Shown: positions 28,939-37,705 of the stretch, one piece after another
Position numbering within the stretch: the first letter of the stretch is position 1
Layout of the letters: every line of letters starts with the position of its first letter
Assembly: GCF_004521915.1 (NCBI RefSeq)
Contig: NZ_SDKD01000009.1
Span: 124,001 to 188,000, forward strand
Reading direction: 5' to 3'
From: Brevibacillus migulae
GTDB taxonomy: Bacteria > Bacillota > Bacilli > Brevibacillales > Brevibacillaceae
Length of the DNA stretch: 64,000 bases
The notes under the pieces: generated by a model
Database searches by the model: none
What the model saw: the letters and a program-made list of their open reading frames with translations, nothing else
What the model was told of the DNA's origin: nothing
Position numbers and translations under genes: made by a program

Positions 28939-29229
28939 CTATTTCCCAATCCGCTCCAGCGCCATCTGGTAGCCGTCATTGCCATAGTTGAGGCAACGCT
29001 TTACCCGTGAGATGGTCGCCGTGCTTGCGCCTGTTTCTGCTTCAATCTGGTTGTACGTATGCCCTTTTCGCAGCATCCGCGCTACTTCCAGCCGCTGCGC
29101 AAGCGATTGCATTTCGTTGATCGTGCAGAGATCATCAAAAAATTGATAGCACTCCTCCATCGTTTCCAACGACAAGATCGCTTCGAACAGTTGCTCAATA
29201 CCCTTGCCCTTCAGTTTCTCCAATTGCAT
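28939..29229 (-). CDS. yerC: YerC/TrpR-like transcriptional regulator
   Basis: A 96-residue all-helical protein of the TrpR-like YerC/YecD family (SLETMEECYQFFDDLCTINE, LAQRLEVARMLRKGHTYNQI, EAETGASTATISRVKRCLNY). The last block is the helix-turn-helix. The start is ATG 29229 with GGGGTGA upstream; an in-frame ATG 16 codons earlier has no such site. Its target is not known. The order yerB-yerC-pcrB is as in B. subtilis. Confidence 0.9.
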   Translation of the reverse strand: MQLEKLKGKGIEQLFEAILSLETMEECYQFFDDLCTINEMQSLAQRLEVARMLRKGHTYNQIEAETGASTATISRVKRCLNYGNDGYQMALERIGK

Positions 29230-29329
29230 AACATCACCCCGGTGGCATGATGAGCTTTTTTTCTTTACAATTTTCAAGCGTTAAAGCCCCACAACTATAT
29301 TATTGGAAAGTTGTCGTTCCCACAAGGGG

Positions 29330-30385
29330 TTATTGGAATTTTACTGCACTTGAAAGACCGGGCATGTTCGGCACGATGTTGATCCATGTATTTCCGGGCA
29401 GCAGCGGCAACTCTTTGGTCAAGCCCGCATCCTCATATATCCGGATCACACCGATTTTTCGCACCCATTTTACCTGTCTCGCTTTTCCTTGCTGGAACAA
29501 ATACCCGTCGCCCGGGCCGACGACATCGACGTCACGCCGCCCTTCATTATCCAATACTCGGTGCCTTGTCGCGATTACGAGCAGATTCGTAACGGAAAGC
29601 TGCTGATTTGTGGTCAGATCCAGATGAGGCTTCCCTTCTGTGAAGCGCAAATACTTTTTGCTGCCCGCGTCATACTGGTATCCCGCTTTATACAATGTAT
29701 GGTAAGTAAGATCGATTTTGGTGGCAGGCTGCCCCGTGGTAATTTCCGCATCCGCCGGCAAAAAGGAGAAGGAAGGCAGCTCCGTCGTCGTGCGCATTCC
29801 TTTATCTGCGACTGCCTTTTGAATCCGGTCCAGATCGGTATACAAATTATGCGGAGCCTTGCGGAAGTTGACCCGCCAGAAGTAGGCTCCATTGCTGATT
29901 TCATTGATATTCCCGTAATCCGCATGGGCAAGCGTCTCCAAAGCCTCCGGGCTGCCCCCGGCGTGAATCAGGAAGGCATCAAAGCCCGTCCCGATTTTAA
30001 TAAAATAAGGGCGGATACTGCGGACAGGCCCGATGACTTCCGGCTTTTGGCTTTGATAGATGGCCAGAAAGCGCGTGACCTCTCCTTCTGCCAGCACTTC
30101 ATAGACGATGTCGGCTTTATCCAGACCAGATTGCGGCCTAGCATATGGATGGTTGTTGATCATGACCATGACCGGTCGTTTTCCCTCGAGATGTTCATTG
30201 GTCCCCATCCCCGTAAAAGGAGCGGTATAGGCATAGGTAGGAGCAGGCGGTTGTTCAGGTCCTTGGGGATTGGCTGGCTGGGTTTGCGGCGGCTTCGGCG
30301 GATTCGTCACTGCCTCCTGGCTGCATGCCGCGAGCAACGTGGTCAATACCGCAGCGCAAAGAGCCGGTTTCCATCGTAGGTACAT
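29330..30385 (-). CDS. yerB: YerB-like DUF3048 lipoprotein
   Basis: About 351 residues. The signal ends in TTLLAAC, a lipobox, followed by a Pro/Gln-rich linker (NPPKPPQTQPANPQGPEQPP). The DUF3048 domain follows (GKRPVMVMINNHPYARPQSG, DIVYEVLAEGEVTRFLAIYQ, VGPVRSIRPYFIKIG), and the DUF3048 C-terminal domain ends with GNTWINIVPN. ATG at 30385 follows AAAGGAGC. Function in bacilli is unknown; an extracytoplasmic role is clear. It is divergent from the two-component system. Confidence 0.9.
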   Translation of the reverse strand: MYLRWKPALCAAVLTTLLAACSQEAVTNPPKPPQTQPANPQGPEQPPAPTYAYTAPFTGMGTNEHLEGKRPVMVMINNHPYARPQSGLDKADIVYEVLAEGEVTRFLAIYQSQKPEVIGPVRSIRPYFIKIGTGFDAFLIHAGGSPEALETLAHADYGNINEISNGAYFWRVNFRKAPHNLYTDLDRIQKAVADKGMRTTTELPSFSFLPADAEITTGQPATKIDLTYHTLYKAGYQYDAGSKKYLRFTEGKPHLDLTTNQQLSVTNLLVIATRHRVLDNEGRRDVDVVGPGDGYLFQQGKARQVKWVRKIGVIRIYEDAGLTKELPLLPGNTWINIVPNMPGLSSAVKFQ

Positions 30386-30510
30386 CAAATATGCTCCTTT
30401 CCTGAATCGGTTTTCACATTTTTCCATTTCGGCAAGCGGCTGGTGAATCCTGCTTCCACAAGATTCCCACATTCCTGCTACGCCTCTGCCACACATCCAT
30501 TCTTCCCCTA

Positions 30511-30519
30511 TGCTACAAT
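30511..30519 (+). promoter_or_regulatory. Extended -10 promoter of the two-component operon
   Basis: TGCTACAAT lies about 50 bases upstream of the response regulator start; no good -35 is visible. Confidence 0.4.
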
Positions 30520-30569
30520 GTTTTTACGTGTATGACACAGCTTCTATGAAAAAAGTGAGGGAGATTTGC

Positions 30570-31283
30570 ATGAATCGACCATATGTCATTTATTTGGTGG
30601 ATGATGAAACCAATCTCATGGAATTGCTTCAATCTTATCTGCAAAATGCGGGCTACCAGGTCAAAGCGTTCCAGAGCGGCTCCGAAGTACTGCCCGTACT
30701 CGAACAGGAAGAACAGCCCCATTTATGGGTTTTGGATATCATGCTGCCGGACATCGACGGCTACGAACTGCTCCGGCTGATCCGCAGCAAATCCGACGTG
30801 CCGATCATCTTTATCTCTGCCCGTGACCAGGACATCGATAAAATCATCGGCCTGGAGCTCGGTAGCGATGATTATCTCGCCAAGCCGTTTCTTCCCCGCG
30901 AATTGGTGATTCGCGTACAAAAGCTGCTGCAGCGCACGTATGAACGCAGTGCCTTGCCCTCCGCTCCTGCTGCGGCTGCTCCGGTCGTCTATCAAGACTG
31001 GGTAGCGGTGGGTCCCTATTTGATTTCAGAGGCCGGGCGCTTGGTGAAAGAGGGCGAAAAGCTGATTGAGCTGACAACCAAGGAGTTTGACCTGATCCTT
31101 TATTTCCTGCGCAATCAAAACCGGGCGCTGCACCGGGAGCATATCCTGGTTGCCATCTGGGGCGAGGATTACATCGGCTCGGATCGCGCAGTCGATGATC
31201 TCGTCAAGCGAATCCGCAAAAAAATGCCCAAATTTCCGCTGGAGACCGTCTACGGATTTGGCTATCGGATGACGCCGGTATGA
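30570..31283 (+). CDS. OmpR-family response regulator
   Basis: The 237-residue regulator starts at ATG 30570 (MNRPYVIYLVDDETNLMELL) after GAGGGAG. The receiver has the acidic pair DDE, the phospho-acceptor aspartate in LWVLDIMLPDIDGYE, and the lysine in DDYLAKPFLPRE. A linker rich in Ala/Pro leads to a winged-helix DNA-binding domain (ELTTKEFDLILYFLRNQNRA, GSDRAVDDLVKRIRKKMPKF). The stop overlaps the kinase start by 4 bases, so the two are co-translated. The target may be the adjacent binding-protein gene. Confidence 0.93.
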   Translation: MNRPYVIYLVDDETNLMELLQSYLQNAGYQVKAFQSGSEVLPVLEQEEQPHLWVLDIMLPDIDGYELLRLIRSKSDVPIIFISARDQDIDKIIGLELGSDDYLAKPFLPRELVIRVQKLLQRTYERSALPSAPAAAAPVVYQDWVAVGPYLISEAGRLVKEGEKLIELTTKEFDLILYFLRNQNRALHREHILVAIWGEDYIGSDRAVDDLVKRIRKKMPKFPLETVYGFGYRMTPV

Positions 31284-32686
31284 CACAGTGGAAGTTAAAG
31301 AATTTGCCGCTCTCCCGACAAATCCTGATCTTGTTCATGCTGCTGACGCTGCTGCTCGGCGGCAGTGTAGGGATTTTGTATCCTTTGACCATCAAGCAAT
31401 ACCTGGTCAACAATACGTATTCCCTGCTGGAAGAAGAGCTCCAAACGCTGTCCGGCCACATTGCCTTCAGCGAAGACCGCGAGCTGCTGCCGTTTCCCGC
31501 TTCAGCTCCGTACTTTTTGCAATTGCTGCTGTCCCGGTATGAATTTTCATTTGATGTCATCGTTTTTTCGACGGATGGCCAAAAGCTGGGCGAGCGGGTC
31601 ACCGAGCGGATTCCGGTGGATGCCTACCAGGCTCTGTATAAAGTCAGCTCGTCCTACGCAGGGAAACGACCGCAGCACGGCAGTCTCGATTTCGGCCAGG
31701 AGAGCTACCTGTTTGTCAGCAAAAAGATGGACTACCACGGCTTCCAGTACTATATGATTCTGTTCTCCAAGGAACGGGAAATCAACCAGATTAACACGCT
31801 GTTGACCCGACAGTTTCTGCTGGTCTTCATCATCATCTTGGCTGTCAGCATGCTGCTGGCCGTCTGGTTCAGCCGCTATTTGAGCAACCCGCTGCGCAAG
31901 CTCGAGGAATCCTGTCAGCGGATTGCCAAGCGCCAATTCGACATCACGCTGATGGTGGACCGCGAAGATGAAATCGGGCAGCTGTCACGCTCCTTCAACG
32001 CGATGAAAAATCATCTGCAGGAGTACGATGAATCACAGCGCCACTTCGTGCAAAACATATCCCATGAGCTGAAAACCCCGATCATGGCGATACAGGGGTA
32101 TGCCCAGGGCTTGCTGGATGGCGTTTTTCAGGGCCCGCAAGCGGAAAAAGGACTTGCCATCATCATGGAGGAGAGCAAACGGCTGGAAAAGGTAGTCGAG
32201 CAGCTCTTATATATCACCAAGGTTGAATCTCTATCCCAAATGCTGCAGACCAGCCGGGTTGATTTGAGCGAAATGTTCGAGTTGATAGAGCAGCGTCTCT
32301 CCGTCCTGAATCCGCAGATTGCATGGGATGTCCGCATGCCGTCACCCCTGCTGATCACGGCCGATGGGGAACAGCTGAGTGTCGCCTTCATGAACATCCT
32401 GGAAAACCAATTGCGCTATGCGAAAAGTAAGCTCACCATCCGGGCGCATACCGCCTCCTCGCAGGTCATCATCACGCTCGCGAATGACGGGCCACCGATC
32501 GAGGAAACGCTGCTGCCCAACCTGTTTCAACGCTTCCGCAAAGGAAAGGCAGGAAAGCATGGCTTGGGCCTGGCCATCGCCCGCGCTGTCATGGAAGCGC
32601 ACCAAGGCAGCATTCAGGTCGAAAATCTGCCGGATGGCCCATGCTTTACCATCATGCTTCCGCTATCACACTCGACAGACCACTGA
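31280..32686 (+). CDS. Membrane sensor histidine kinase
   Basis: The 468-residue kinase has two membrane helices (about 14-36 and 178-198) around an extracellular sensor, a HAMP domain (YLSNPLRKLEESCQRIAKRQ), the phospho-acceptor H box (FVQNISHELKTPIMAIQGYA), an N box (FMNILENQLRYAKSKL) and G boxes (GLGLAIARAVMEAHQG). It pairs with the response regulator upstream. The signal is not identifiable. A terminator follows, then the branched-chain amino acid binding protein with its own promoter. Confidence 0.93.
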   Translation: MTQWKLKNLPLSRQILILFMLLTLLLGGSVGILYPLTIKQYLVNNTYSLLEEELQTLSGHIAFSEDRELLPFPASAPYFLQLLLSRYEFSFDVIVFSTDGQKLGERVTERIPVDAYQALYKVSSSYAGKRPQHGSLDFGQESYLFVSKKMDYHGFQYYMILFSKEREINQINTLLTRQFLLVFIIILAVSMLLAVWFSRYLSNPLRKLEESCQRIAKRQFDITLMVDREDEIGQLSRSFNAMKNHLQEYDESQRHFVQNISHELKTPIMAIQGYAQGLLDGVFQGPQAEKGLAIIMEESKRLEKVVEQLLYITKVESLSQMLQTSRVDLSEMFELIEQRLSVLNPQIAWDVRMPSPLLITADGEQLSVAFMNILENQLRYAKSKLTIRAHTASSQVIITLANDGPPIEETLLPNLFQRFRKGKAGKHGLGLAIARAVMEAHQGSIQVENLPDGPCFTIMLPLSHSTDH

Positions 32687-32706
32687 CACTCCGCTTGACC
32701 GCAAAA

Positions 32707-32735
32707 GACGCCTGCCCATGCGGGTGTCAGTTTTT
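32707..32735 (+). terminator. Terminator of the two-component operon
   Basis: GACGCCTGC / GCGGGTGTC (two wobble pairs) with a CCAT loop is followed by AGTTTTT. Confidence 0.7.
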
Positions 32736-32743
32736 GTAAGTTG

Positions 32744-32772
32744 TTGACGAAAGCGGTTTCACTTGTTATGTT
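32744..32772 (+). promoter_or_regulatory. Sigma-A-type promoter of the binding-protein gene
   Basis: TTGACG and TATGTT are spaced 17 bases, 41 bases upstream of the ATG. Confidence 0.6.
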
Positions 32773-32812
32773 AGGGACAAGCATATTTACTAGAAATACA
32801 GGGGGTCACATC

Positions 32813-34027
32813 ATGAAGAAAAAGAAAAGTGCTTTCCTTCTATCTGCCATTTTAACAGGTGCTCTTCTCACAGCTTGCGGCGCAGGAGGCGGTGCTGGCA
32901 ATAACGCCGGCGGAACAACCGGTGAAAATAACGGCGCGCAAGCAGGTACAAGCGTTATTAAGATCGCTACGCAAAGCCCGCTTTCCGGTCCCCAATCGTT
33001 GGAAGGCGAGGGCATCAAGCTCGGCGCTGAACTCGCCGTGAAAGATCGTGCAGAAGATTTCAAAAAGCTCGGCATTGATTTGCAGCTGTTCCCGCAGGAT
33101 GATCAGGCTGACCCGAAAATTGGCGTCTCCAATGCAGAAATGCTGATCTCGGACGCGGATGTGCTCGCCGTAGTCGGCCATTACAATACGGGTGTGGCGA
33201 TTCCTGCTTCCGTAAAATATGAAGAAGGCCAGCTGGCCATGGTCTCCCCGGCTAACACAGGGGTTCAATTGACCGAAGAAGGAAAAAAATCAGTTAACCG
33301 TCTGGTAGCTCGCAATGACCAGATTGCTCCGGCCGCTGCCAAGTATGCCAAAGAAAAGCTCGGCATCAAGTCTGTATATTTCCTGCATGACAAAACCGCT
33401 TATGGTCAAGGTCTTGCTGACGAGGTCCGCAAAGCTTTCAAAGATCTGGGCGTCCAAGAGCTTGGCTATGAAGGTGTCACTGCAGGCGAAAAAGATTACA
33501 GCTCTGTCATCAATGTGCTGGTAGCGCAAAAACCTGACCTGGTCTTCTTCGGCGGCATGTACGCTGAGGCTGGCATCATCGCTAAGCAAGCAAAAGAAAA
33601 AGGCTTTGCAGGCACCATCATGGGCGGCGAAGGACTGGAGTCCAATGATATGTACAAAATCGCTGGCCCGGCAGCCGAAGGAATCATCTATGCAACGGTT
33701 GTAGGAGATATTCGTTCCCAAGAAGAAGGCAAGAAATGGGTAGAAAAGTATAAAGCTGCATTCGGGAAAGATCCTGGCGCCTTCTCCGCTTTCGCCTACG
33801 ATGCTGCGCTGGTTGCCCTGAATGGCATTGAAAAAGCGATCAAGGAAAACGGCGGTAAAAAGCCATCCCGTGAGCAAGTGATGAATGCGGTCCGTGGCAC
33901 AACCGATTTCAGCGGTCAATTCACCAAGGTTACGTTTGACGAAAAAGGCGACAACAAGTTCTCCCAAGTATACATTTACCGTTATGGCAAAGAAAAAGCA
34001 GAGTTCGTTGGTGAAGCAAGCAAGTAA
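32813..34027 (+). CDS. Branched-chain amino acid ABC transporter substrate-binding lipoprotein (orphan paralogue)
   Basis: A 404-residue LivJ-type receptor. ATG at 32813 follows AGGGGGT; the signal ends at LLTACG, a lipobox, and a Gly/Asn linker follows. The binding domain has LFPQDDQADPKIGVSNAEML, VGHYNTGVAIPASVKYEEG and YFLHDKTAYGQGLADEVRK. It closely resembles the livJ product at 40955-42196 through most of its length. It has no permease or ATPase beside it and is bracketed by its own promoter and terminator, so it probably uses the LivHMGF transporter 3 kb away or acts as a sensor partner of the adjacent kinase. Confidence 0.93.
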   Translation: MKKKKSAFLLSAILTGALLTACGAGGGAGNNAGGTTGENNGAQAGTSVIKIATQSPLSGPQSLEGEGIKLGAELAVKDRAEDFKKLGIDLQLFPQDDQADPKIGVSNAEMLISDADVLAVVGHYNTGVAIPASVKYEEGQLAMVSPANTGVQLTEEGKKSVNRLVARNDQIAPAAAKYAKEKLGIKSVYFLHDKTAYGQGLADEVRKAFKDLGVQELGYEGVTAGEKDYSSVINVLVAQKPDLVFFGGMYAEAGIIAKQAKEKGFAGTIMGGEGLESNDMYKIAGPAAEGIIYATVVGDIRSQEEGKKWVEKYKAAFGKDPGAFSAFAYDAALVALNGIEKAIKENGGKKPSREQVMNAVRGTTDFSGQFTKVTFDEKGDNKFSQVYIYRYGKEKAEFVGEASK

Positions 34028-34061
34028 TCATCGGCGCTCCGCCTATGCTATGAAAAGCGAA

Positions 34062-34098
34062 GAAGCACCTGCATATGAACGCAGGTGCTTCTTTCTTT
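34062..34098. terminator. Bidirectional terminator between binding protein and azlD
   Basis: GAAGCACCTGC and GCAGGTGCTTC form a perfect 11-base stem with an 8-base loop, followed by TTTCTTTC on the plus strand and TTCGCTTTTC on the minus strand. Confidence 0.85.
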
Positions 34099-34119
34099 CA
34101 TCGTGGTTAATCGAAGAAT

Positions 34120-34434
34120 CTAGAATAGATTGCGATAGAGAACGATCCATAAGATCCCCACCAGGAGCGAATAGACAATCTGCCGTTTCCACAAGCCTAC
34201 CGCCAACGACACGATCCCCGCCACCAGATACTCCTCGCTCCAGCGTCCGTCTTGGGTGTGAAAGAAAAGTGCTGGTACCGTTAATGACGTGAACACACCG
34301 ATCGGAACCATCATCAACCCCCTTTTCAACCAAGCGGGAAGTGCGATCCGGGAGCTGATGACCAACAGCGGAAAACGCGTCAAATAGGTGATGAGCCCCA
34401 TGAGTACGATCGTGATCAAAATCGATTCATTCAC
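34120..34434 (-). CDS. azlD: Branched-chain amino acid export subunit AzlD
   Basis: A 104-residue protein with three or four membrane helices (ILITIVLMGLITYLTRFPLL and PAWLKRGLMMVPIGVFTSLT), typical AzlD. With AzlC it forms a branched-chain amino acid exporter. GTG at 34434 overlaps the azlC stop by 8 bases. Confidence 0.9.
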   Translation of the reverse strand: MNESILITIVLMGLITYLTRFPLLVISSRIALPAWLKRGLMMVPIGVFTSLTVPALFFHTQDGRWSEEYLVAGIVSLAVGLWKRQIVYSLLVGILWIVLYRNLF

Positions 34435-35101
34435 GCTTCACCACTCCAATCATCACCGCGACCAGCGTGCCTGCGATGACAGCGGTTGCCATTCCATGCC
34501 ACCAATAACCAAGACAAGCGGCTGCCCCTGCACATACCGCTACCAGCAGGTGAAAGCGCGATAGCATATTCACCGCCAAAAAGCCCAAAAACGTGGCGAC
34601 AAAGGCGAAATCAAGACCATACTGCTCCGGATGAGAGATAACCGCGCCAAAAATCGCTCCCCCGAGCGTACACGCACACCAAATCCCGTAATCCACCAGT
34701 CCTGCCCCGAAAAAATACGACAGACTTTTCGGCTTGCCCTCTGACAAATAGGTCGCTTTTAACGCATAGGTCTCATCATTGAGAAAACCAGCCATCAGGG
34801 ACAGCTTCCAGGGCGCCGTATCGCGAAATGACGGGCCGAGTGACATCCCATACAAGAGATGCCTCGCGTTCAAGAGTGCGGTGGAGACCAGTATCGGCCA
34901 GCCGACAACTCCCTGGGCAAAAAAACCAACAGCTGCGAATTGCGACGATCCGGCATTGACCAGTAGCGACAAGAGCATCGCCTCCGTGACCCCCAGGCCC
35001 GATTGTCTGGCCAAAATGCCGAATACCAAGCCATCCACGACACCCGCGGCCGCCACCGGAATGATTTGCCTCATCCCTTGGCAAAATAACGTCCAGTCCA
35101 C
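34427..35101 (-). CDS. azlC: Branched-chain amino acid export subunit AzlC
   Basis: The 224-residue protein has seven to eight membrane helices and the AzlC/YgaZ signature (LLSLLVNAGSSQFAAVGFFA, LNARHLLYGMSLGPSFRD, MAGFLNDETYAL). GTG at 35101 is 9 bases after GGAGGG. It lies 57 bases after the mocR-type gene on the same strand, suggesting an mocR-azlC-azlD operon. Export protects cells from excess or analogue amino acids. Confidence 0.92.
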   Translation of the reverse strand: MDWTLFCQGMRQIIPVAAAGVVDGLVFGILARQSGLGVTEAMLLSLLVNAGSSQFAAVGFFAQGVVGWPILVSTALLNARHLLYGMSLGPSFRDTAPWKLSLMAGFLNDETYALKATYLSEGKPKSLSYFFGAGLVDYGIWCACTLGGAIFGAVISHPEQYGLDFAFVATFLGFLAVNMLSRFHLLVAVCAGAAACLGYWWHGMATAVIAGTLVAVMIGVVKRE

Positions 35102-35158
35102 TCCTTTTTTCCCTCCATCGTTTTTCTCTCTTTACCTGTCGATCCTCTAACCAGACGT

Positions 35159-36586
35159 CTACGATTGGATAAAGTAAGGAGACCATACCTGTGCCAACTG
35201 CTGGACACTTTGCTCGATCTCCTCCAACGGAATCCCGCCGAAGCCTAGCTGAAAGGTCGGCAGTCTGCCAGCCGGCGGATTCATCCATTTTCGATCGGTG
35301 CTAAATACGCGTATGCCCGCCTGTCTCGCAAGCTCTACCAGCTCCTCGGCGCTTTTGTGGCTATAGACCTCCAGCGTAATGGAAAGACCCGCACCTTGTC
35401 CGGTCACGGCGACGTGCTCGCCAAACGATTGCTTGATCGCCTGCAGCATGATTTCGTGCTTCTTTTGATAGATCACCCGCATTTTCCGGATGTGCCGCTC
35501 CCACTCACCGCTGGCCATGAACAGCTCCAATGTCTTTTGATGCAGCCGCGATACCGTCTGGTCGAACAGCATCGATTGCTCGCGAAACTTTTCGGCCAGT
35601 TGGGGGGGCAGCACCATATAGCTCAGCCGGATGGCAGGCAGCAGCGATTTGGAGAAGGTCCCCATGTAAATCACGTTGCCTCGCTTATCCAGGCTTTGCA
35701 GGGAAGGGATCGGCTTGCCGCGATAGCGAAATTCGCCATCGTAGTCGTCCTCAAGGATCAGGCTATTGGTCTCCTCCGCCCATTGCAGCAGCTTCATCCG
35801 CTTCGCATACGGCATCACCATTCCGAGCGTTTCCTGATGAGAAGGGGTGACATAGACGACGCGAGCCCCACTCGCCCTCAGCTCTTCCACGTCCAGTCCG
35901 TCCTCTTCCAGGGAAATCGGCTTTACCTGAAAGCCGAACTGCAAAAAGGTCTGGCGCACATCCTGGTATCCCGGCTCCTCCATCGCTACGGCCTGACCGT
36001 TCATGCCGATCATTTGACAGATCAGCAAGATTGCCAGCTGTGTGCCGGCTGCGATCACGATTTGTTCGGGCTTGCAGTCAACGCCTCGCGCCTGATGCAA
36101 ATAACGGGCGATTTGCACGCGCAGCCCCAGCTCGCCCTGACGATCTCCATATAGAAACAATTCTTTGGATTCCGGCCGCAGGACTTGATTAGAAAACTTC
36201 CGCCAGATGGCAAACGGGAAATAATCCAAATCGATGCGAGCCATATGAAAATCATAGCGGAAGGTCTGCTCATCCACAGGAACAGCCGTCGACTCGAAGA
36301 CCTGCGGCTGCGCTTCGTCTTCCTCCAGAAACGCATCGACCTCGACTACGTAAAAGCCGCTGCGCTCCCGACTCTCGATATACCCTTCCGCCAGCAGCTG
36401 ATGGTACGCAAGCTCCACCGTTGTCTTGCTGATATTGATCTGCTGAGCAAGCCCACGAACCGAAGGAAGCCTGCTCCCCGACTGCATCCTGCCCGCTTGA
36501 ATCTCTTCCCGAAAATATTGATAAAGCTGTCGATACAGCGGAATGTCACTTTCTTCCCGAATACGCGGCGTGATCTCCAACACCAT
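35159..36586 (-). CDS. MocR/PdxR-type GntR regulator with aminotransferase domain
   Basis: A 475-residue fusion of an N-terminal GntR winged helix (IPLYRQLYQYFREEIQAGRM, RGLAQQINISKTTVELAYHQ) and a fold-type I aminotransferase domain (EDDYDGEFRYRGKPIPSLQS, with the PLP lysine in YMGTFSKSLLPAIRLSY). MocR proteins sense PLP or amino-acid aldimines. Its position before azlCD suggests control of amino acid export. AGGAGG lies very near ATG 36586, so the GTG or TTG just after it could also serve as the start. Confidence 0.9.
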   Translation of the reverse strand: MVLEITPRIREESDIPLYRQLYQYFREEIQAGRMQSGSRLPSVRGLAQQINISKTTVELAYHQLLAEGYIESRERSGFYVVEVDAFLEEDEAQPQVFESTAVPVDEQTFRYDFHMARIDLDYFPFAIWRKFSNQVLRPESKELFLYGDRQGELGLRVQIARYLHQARGVDCKPEQIVIAAGTQLAILLICQMIGMNGQAVAMEEPGYQDVRQTFLQFGFQVKPISLEEDGLDVEELRASGARVVYVTPSHQETLGMVMPYAKRMKLLQWAEETNSLILEDDYDGEFRYRGKPIPSLQSLDKRGNVIYMGTFSKSLLPAIRLSYMVLPPQLAEKFREQSMLFDQTVSRLHQKTLELFMASGEWERHIRKMRVIYQKKHEIMLQAIKQSFGEHVAVTGQGAGLSITLEVYSHKSAEELVELARQAGIRVFSTDRKWMNPPAGRLPTFQLGFGGIPLEEIEQSVQQLAQVWSPYFIQS

Positions 36587-36715
36587 GTCCTCCTGACCCG
36601 AAATGCATGTTTTCGCTGACCTCGATAGAAAAGGTCAAGCTATTGCTATGCATTATCTTAACAAAGCCTAATCGAAATGAGAACTTTCTTTCAATGTACG
36701 AAAAAGGACACAATT

Positions 36716-36932
36716 GCTGTGGAGAAGCGAGTTTTTCAGGCGTAGCGACTTGTCTGCGTCCAACTCAGCGGAACACCGATTCCGTGGATCCGAATGGCAA
36801 ACTTGAACACACTCCGATGCTGTCCTACTTTTTGCCATTCCCACGGAATCGGTGTGGAGCGGACAGTGCGTCATCCATGCGGACGCAGGCCTGAGCCTAG
36901 CCTGGAAAACTCGCTTCTCCCTCCACCACAGC
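36716..36932. repeat. Long palindromic intergenic element, third type
   Basis: GCTGTGGAGAAGCGAG at 36716 pairs with its complement at the right end (CTCGCTTCT ... CCACAGC), and CACCGATTCCGTGG near 36774-36787 is perfectly complementary to CCACGGAATCGGTG at 36841-36854. The whole 217 bases can fold into an imperfect hairpin. It contains GGAGCGGACAG (36856-36866), also found in the element at 12869-13201. It fills most of the 395-base gap between mocR and livF; nothing else is visible there. Confidence 0.75.
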
Positions 36933-36981
36933 TACATAAAAAACCGATGGACAAAGGAATGTCCACCGGCATAAGAATAAG

Positions 36982-37689
36982 TTAAGCCAAATATGCTTCG
37001 CGTACTTGCGGATTCGCAAGCAGGCTTTCTGCATCATCTTTCAGGATAATCTCCCCAGTCTGGATCACATATCCGCGATGGGCGACCGATAACGCCTGAT
37101 TCGCGTTTTGCTCCACCAGGAGGACGGTCATCCCTTCCCGATTCAATTCCGTGACGATTTCGAAAATCTGCTCAACCAGGATAGGCGCGAGACCCATCGA
37201 CGGTTCATCGAGCATCAAAATTTTCGGTTTCATCATCAGGCCGCGAGCGATCGCCAGCATTTGCTGCTCGCCCCCGGACATCGTGCCGCCCTTTTGATTG
37301 ATCCGTTCCTTCAAACGGGGAAAATACTTGAATGCCCGCTCGATCCCTTCTTCGATCAGCTGTTTATCCGTTACAGAGAAAGCACCCATTTCGAGATTTT
37401 CACGAACGGTCAGCTTCGGGAAAATGCGGCGCCCTTCCGGTACGTGGGCAATGCCCAGCTTCGCGATGTCATGCGTCCGCATCGCCGTAATGTCCTGATT
37501 ATTGAAATGGACGCTGCCTTCACGCGCACGTGTCTGGCCGCAGATCGTTTTCAATGTCGTGGATTTGCCTGCACCATTGGATCCGATCAGGGTAACGACT
37601 TCACCCTGCTCCACCTCAATGGACAAACCCTTCAAAGCGTGAATTCCGCCGTAGTACGTGTGTATGTTTTTCAGCTCTAAAAGCGCCAT
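36982..37689 (-). CDS. livF: Branched-chain amino acid ABC transporter ATPase LivF
   Basis: A 235-residue ABC ATPase: Walker A (GSNGAGKSTTLKTICG), signature (MSGGEQQMLAIARGLMMKP), Walker B (ILMLDEPSMGLAP) and H loop (LLVEQNANQAL). Sequence and last place in the operon mark LivF. ATG at 37689 follows GGGGGGAG; a longer in-frame start lies inside livG. It drives import of leucine, isoleucine and valine with LivG. Confidence 0.95.
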   Translation of the reverse strand: MALLELKNIHTYYGGIHALKGLSIEVEQGEVVTLIGSNGAGKSTTLKTICGQTRAREGSVHFNNQDITAMRTHDIAKLGIAHVPEGRRIFPKLTVRENLEMGAFSVTDKQLIEEGIERAFKYFPRLKERINQKGGTMSGGEQQMLAIARGLMMKPKILMLDEPSMGLAPILVEQIFEIVTELNREGMTVLLVEQNANQALSVAHRGYVIQTGEIILKDDAESLLANPQVREAYLA

Positions 37690-37705
37690 CGTTCTCTCCC
37701 CCCTC

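Noticed and set aside
34062..34098. Treating this hairpin as an azlD operator
   Set aside because: The perfect GC-rich stem with T runs on both sides between convergent genes is better explained as a shared terminator.
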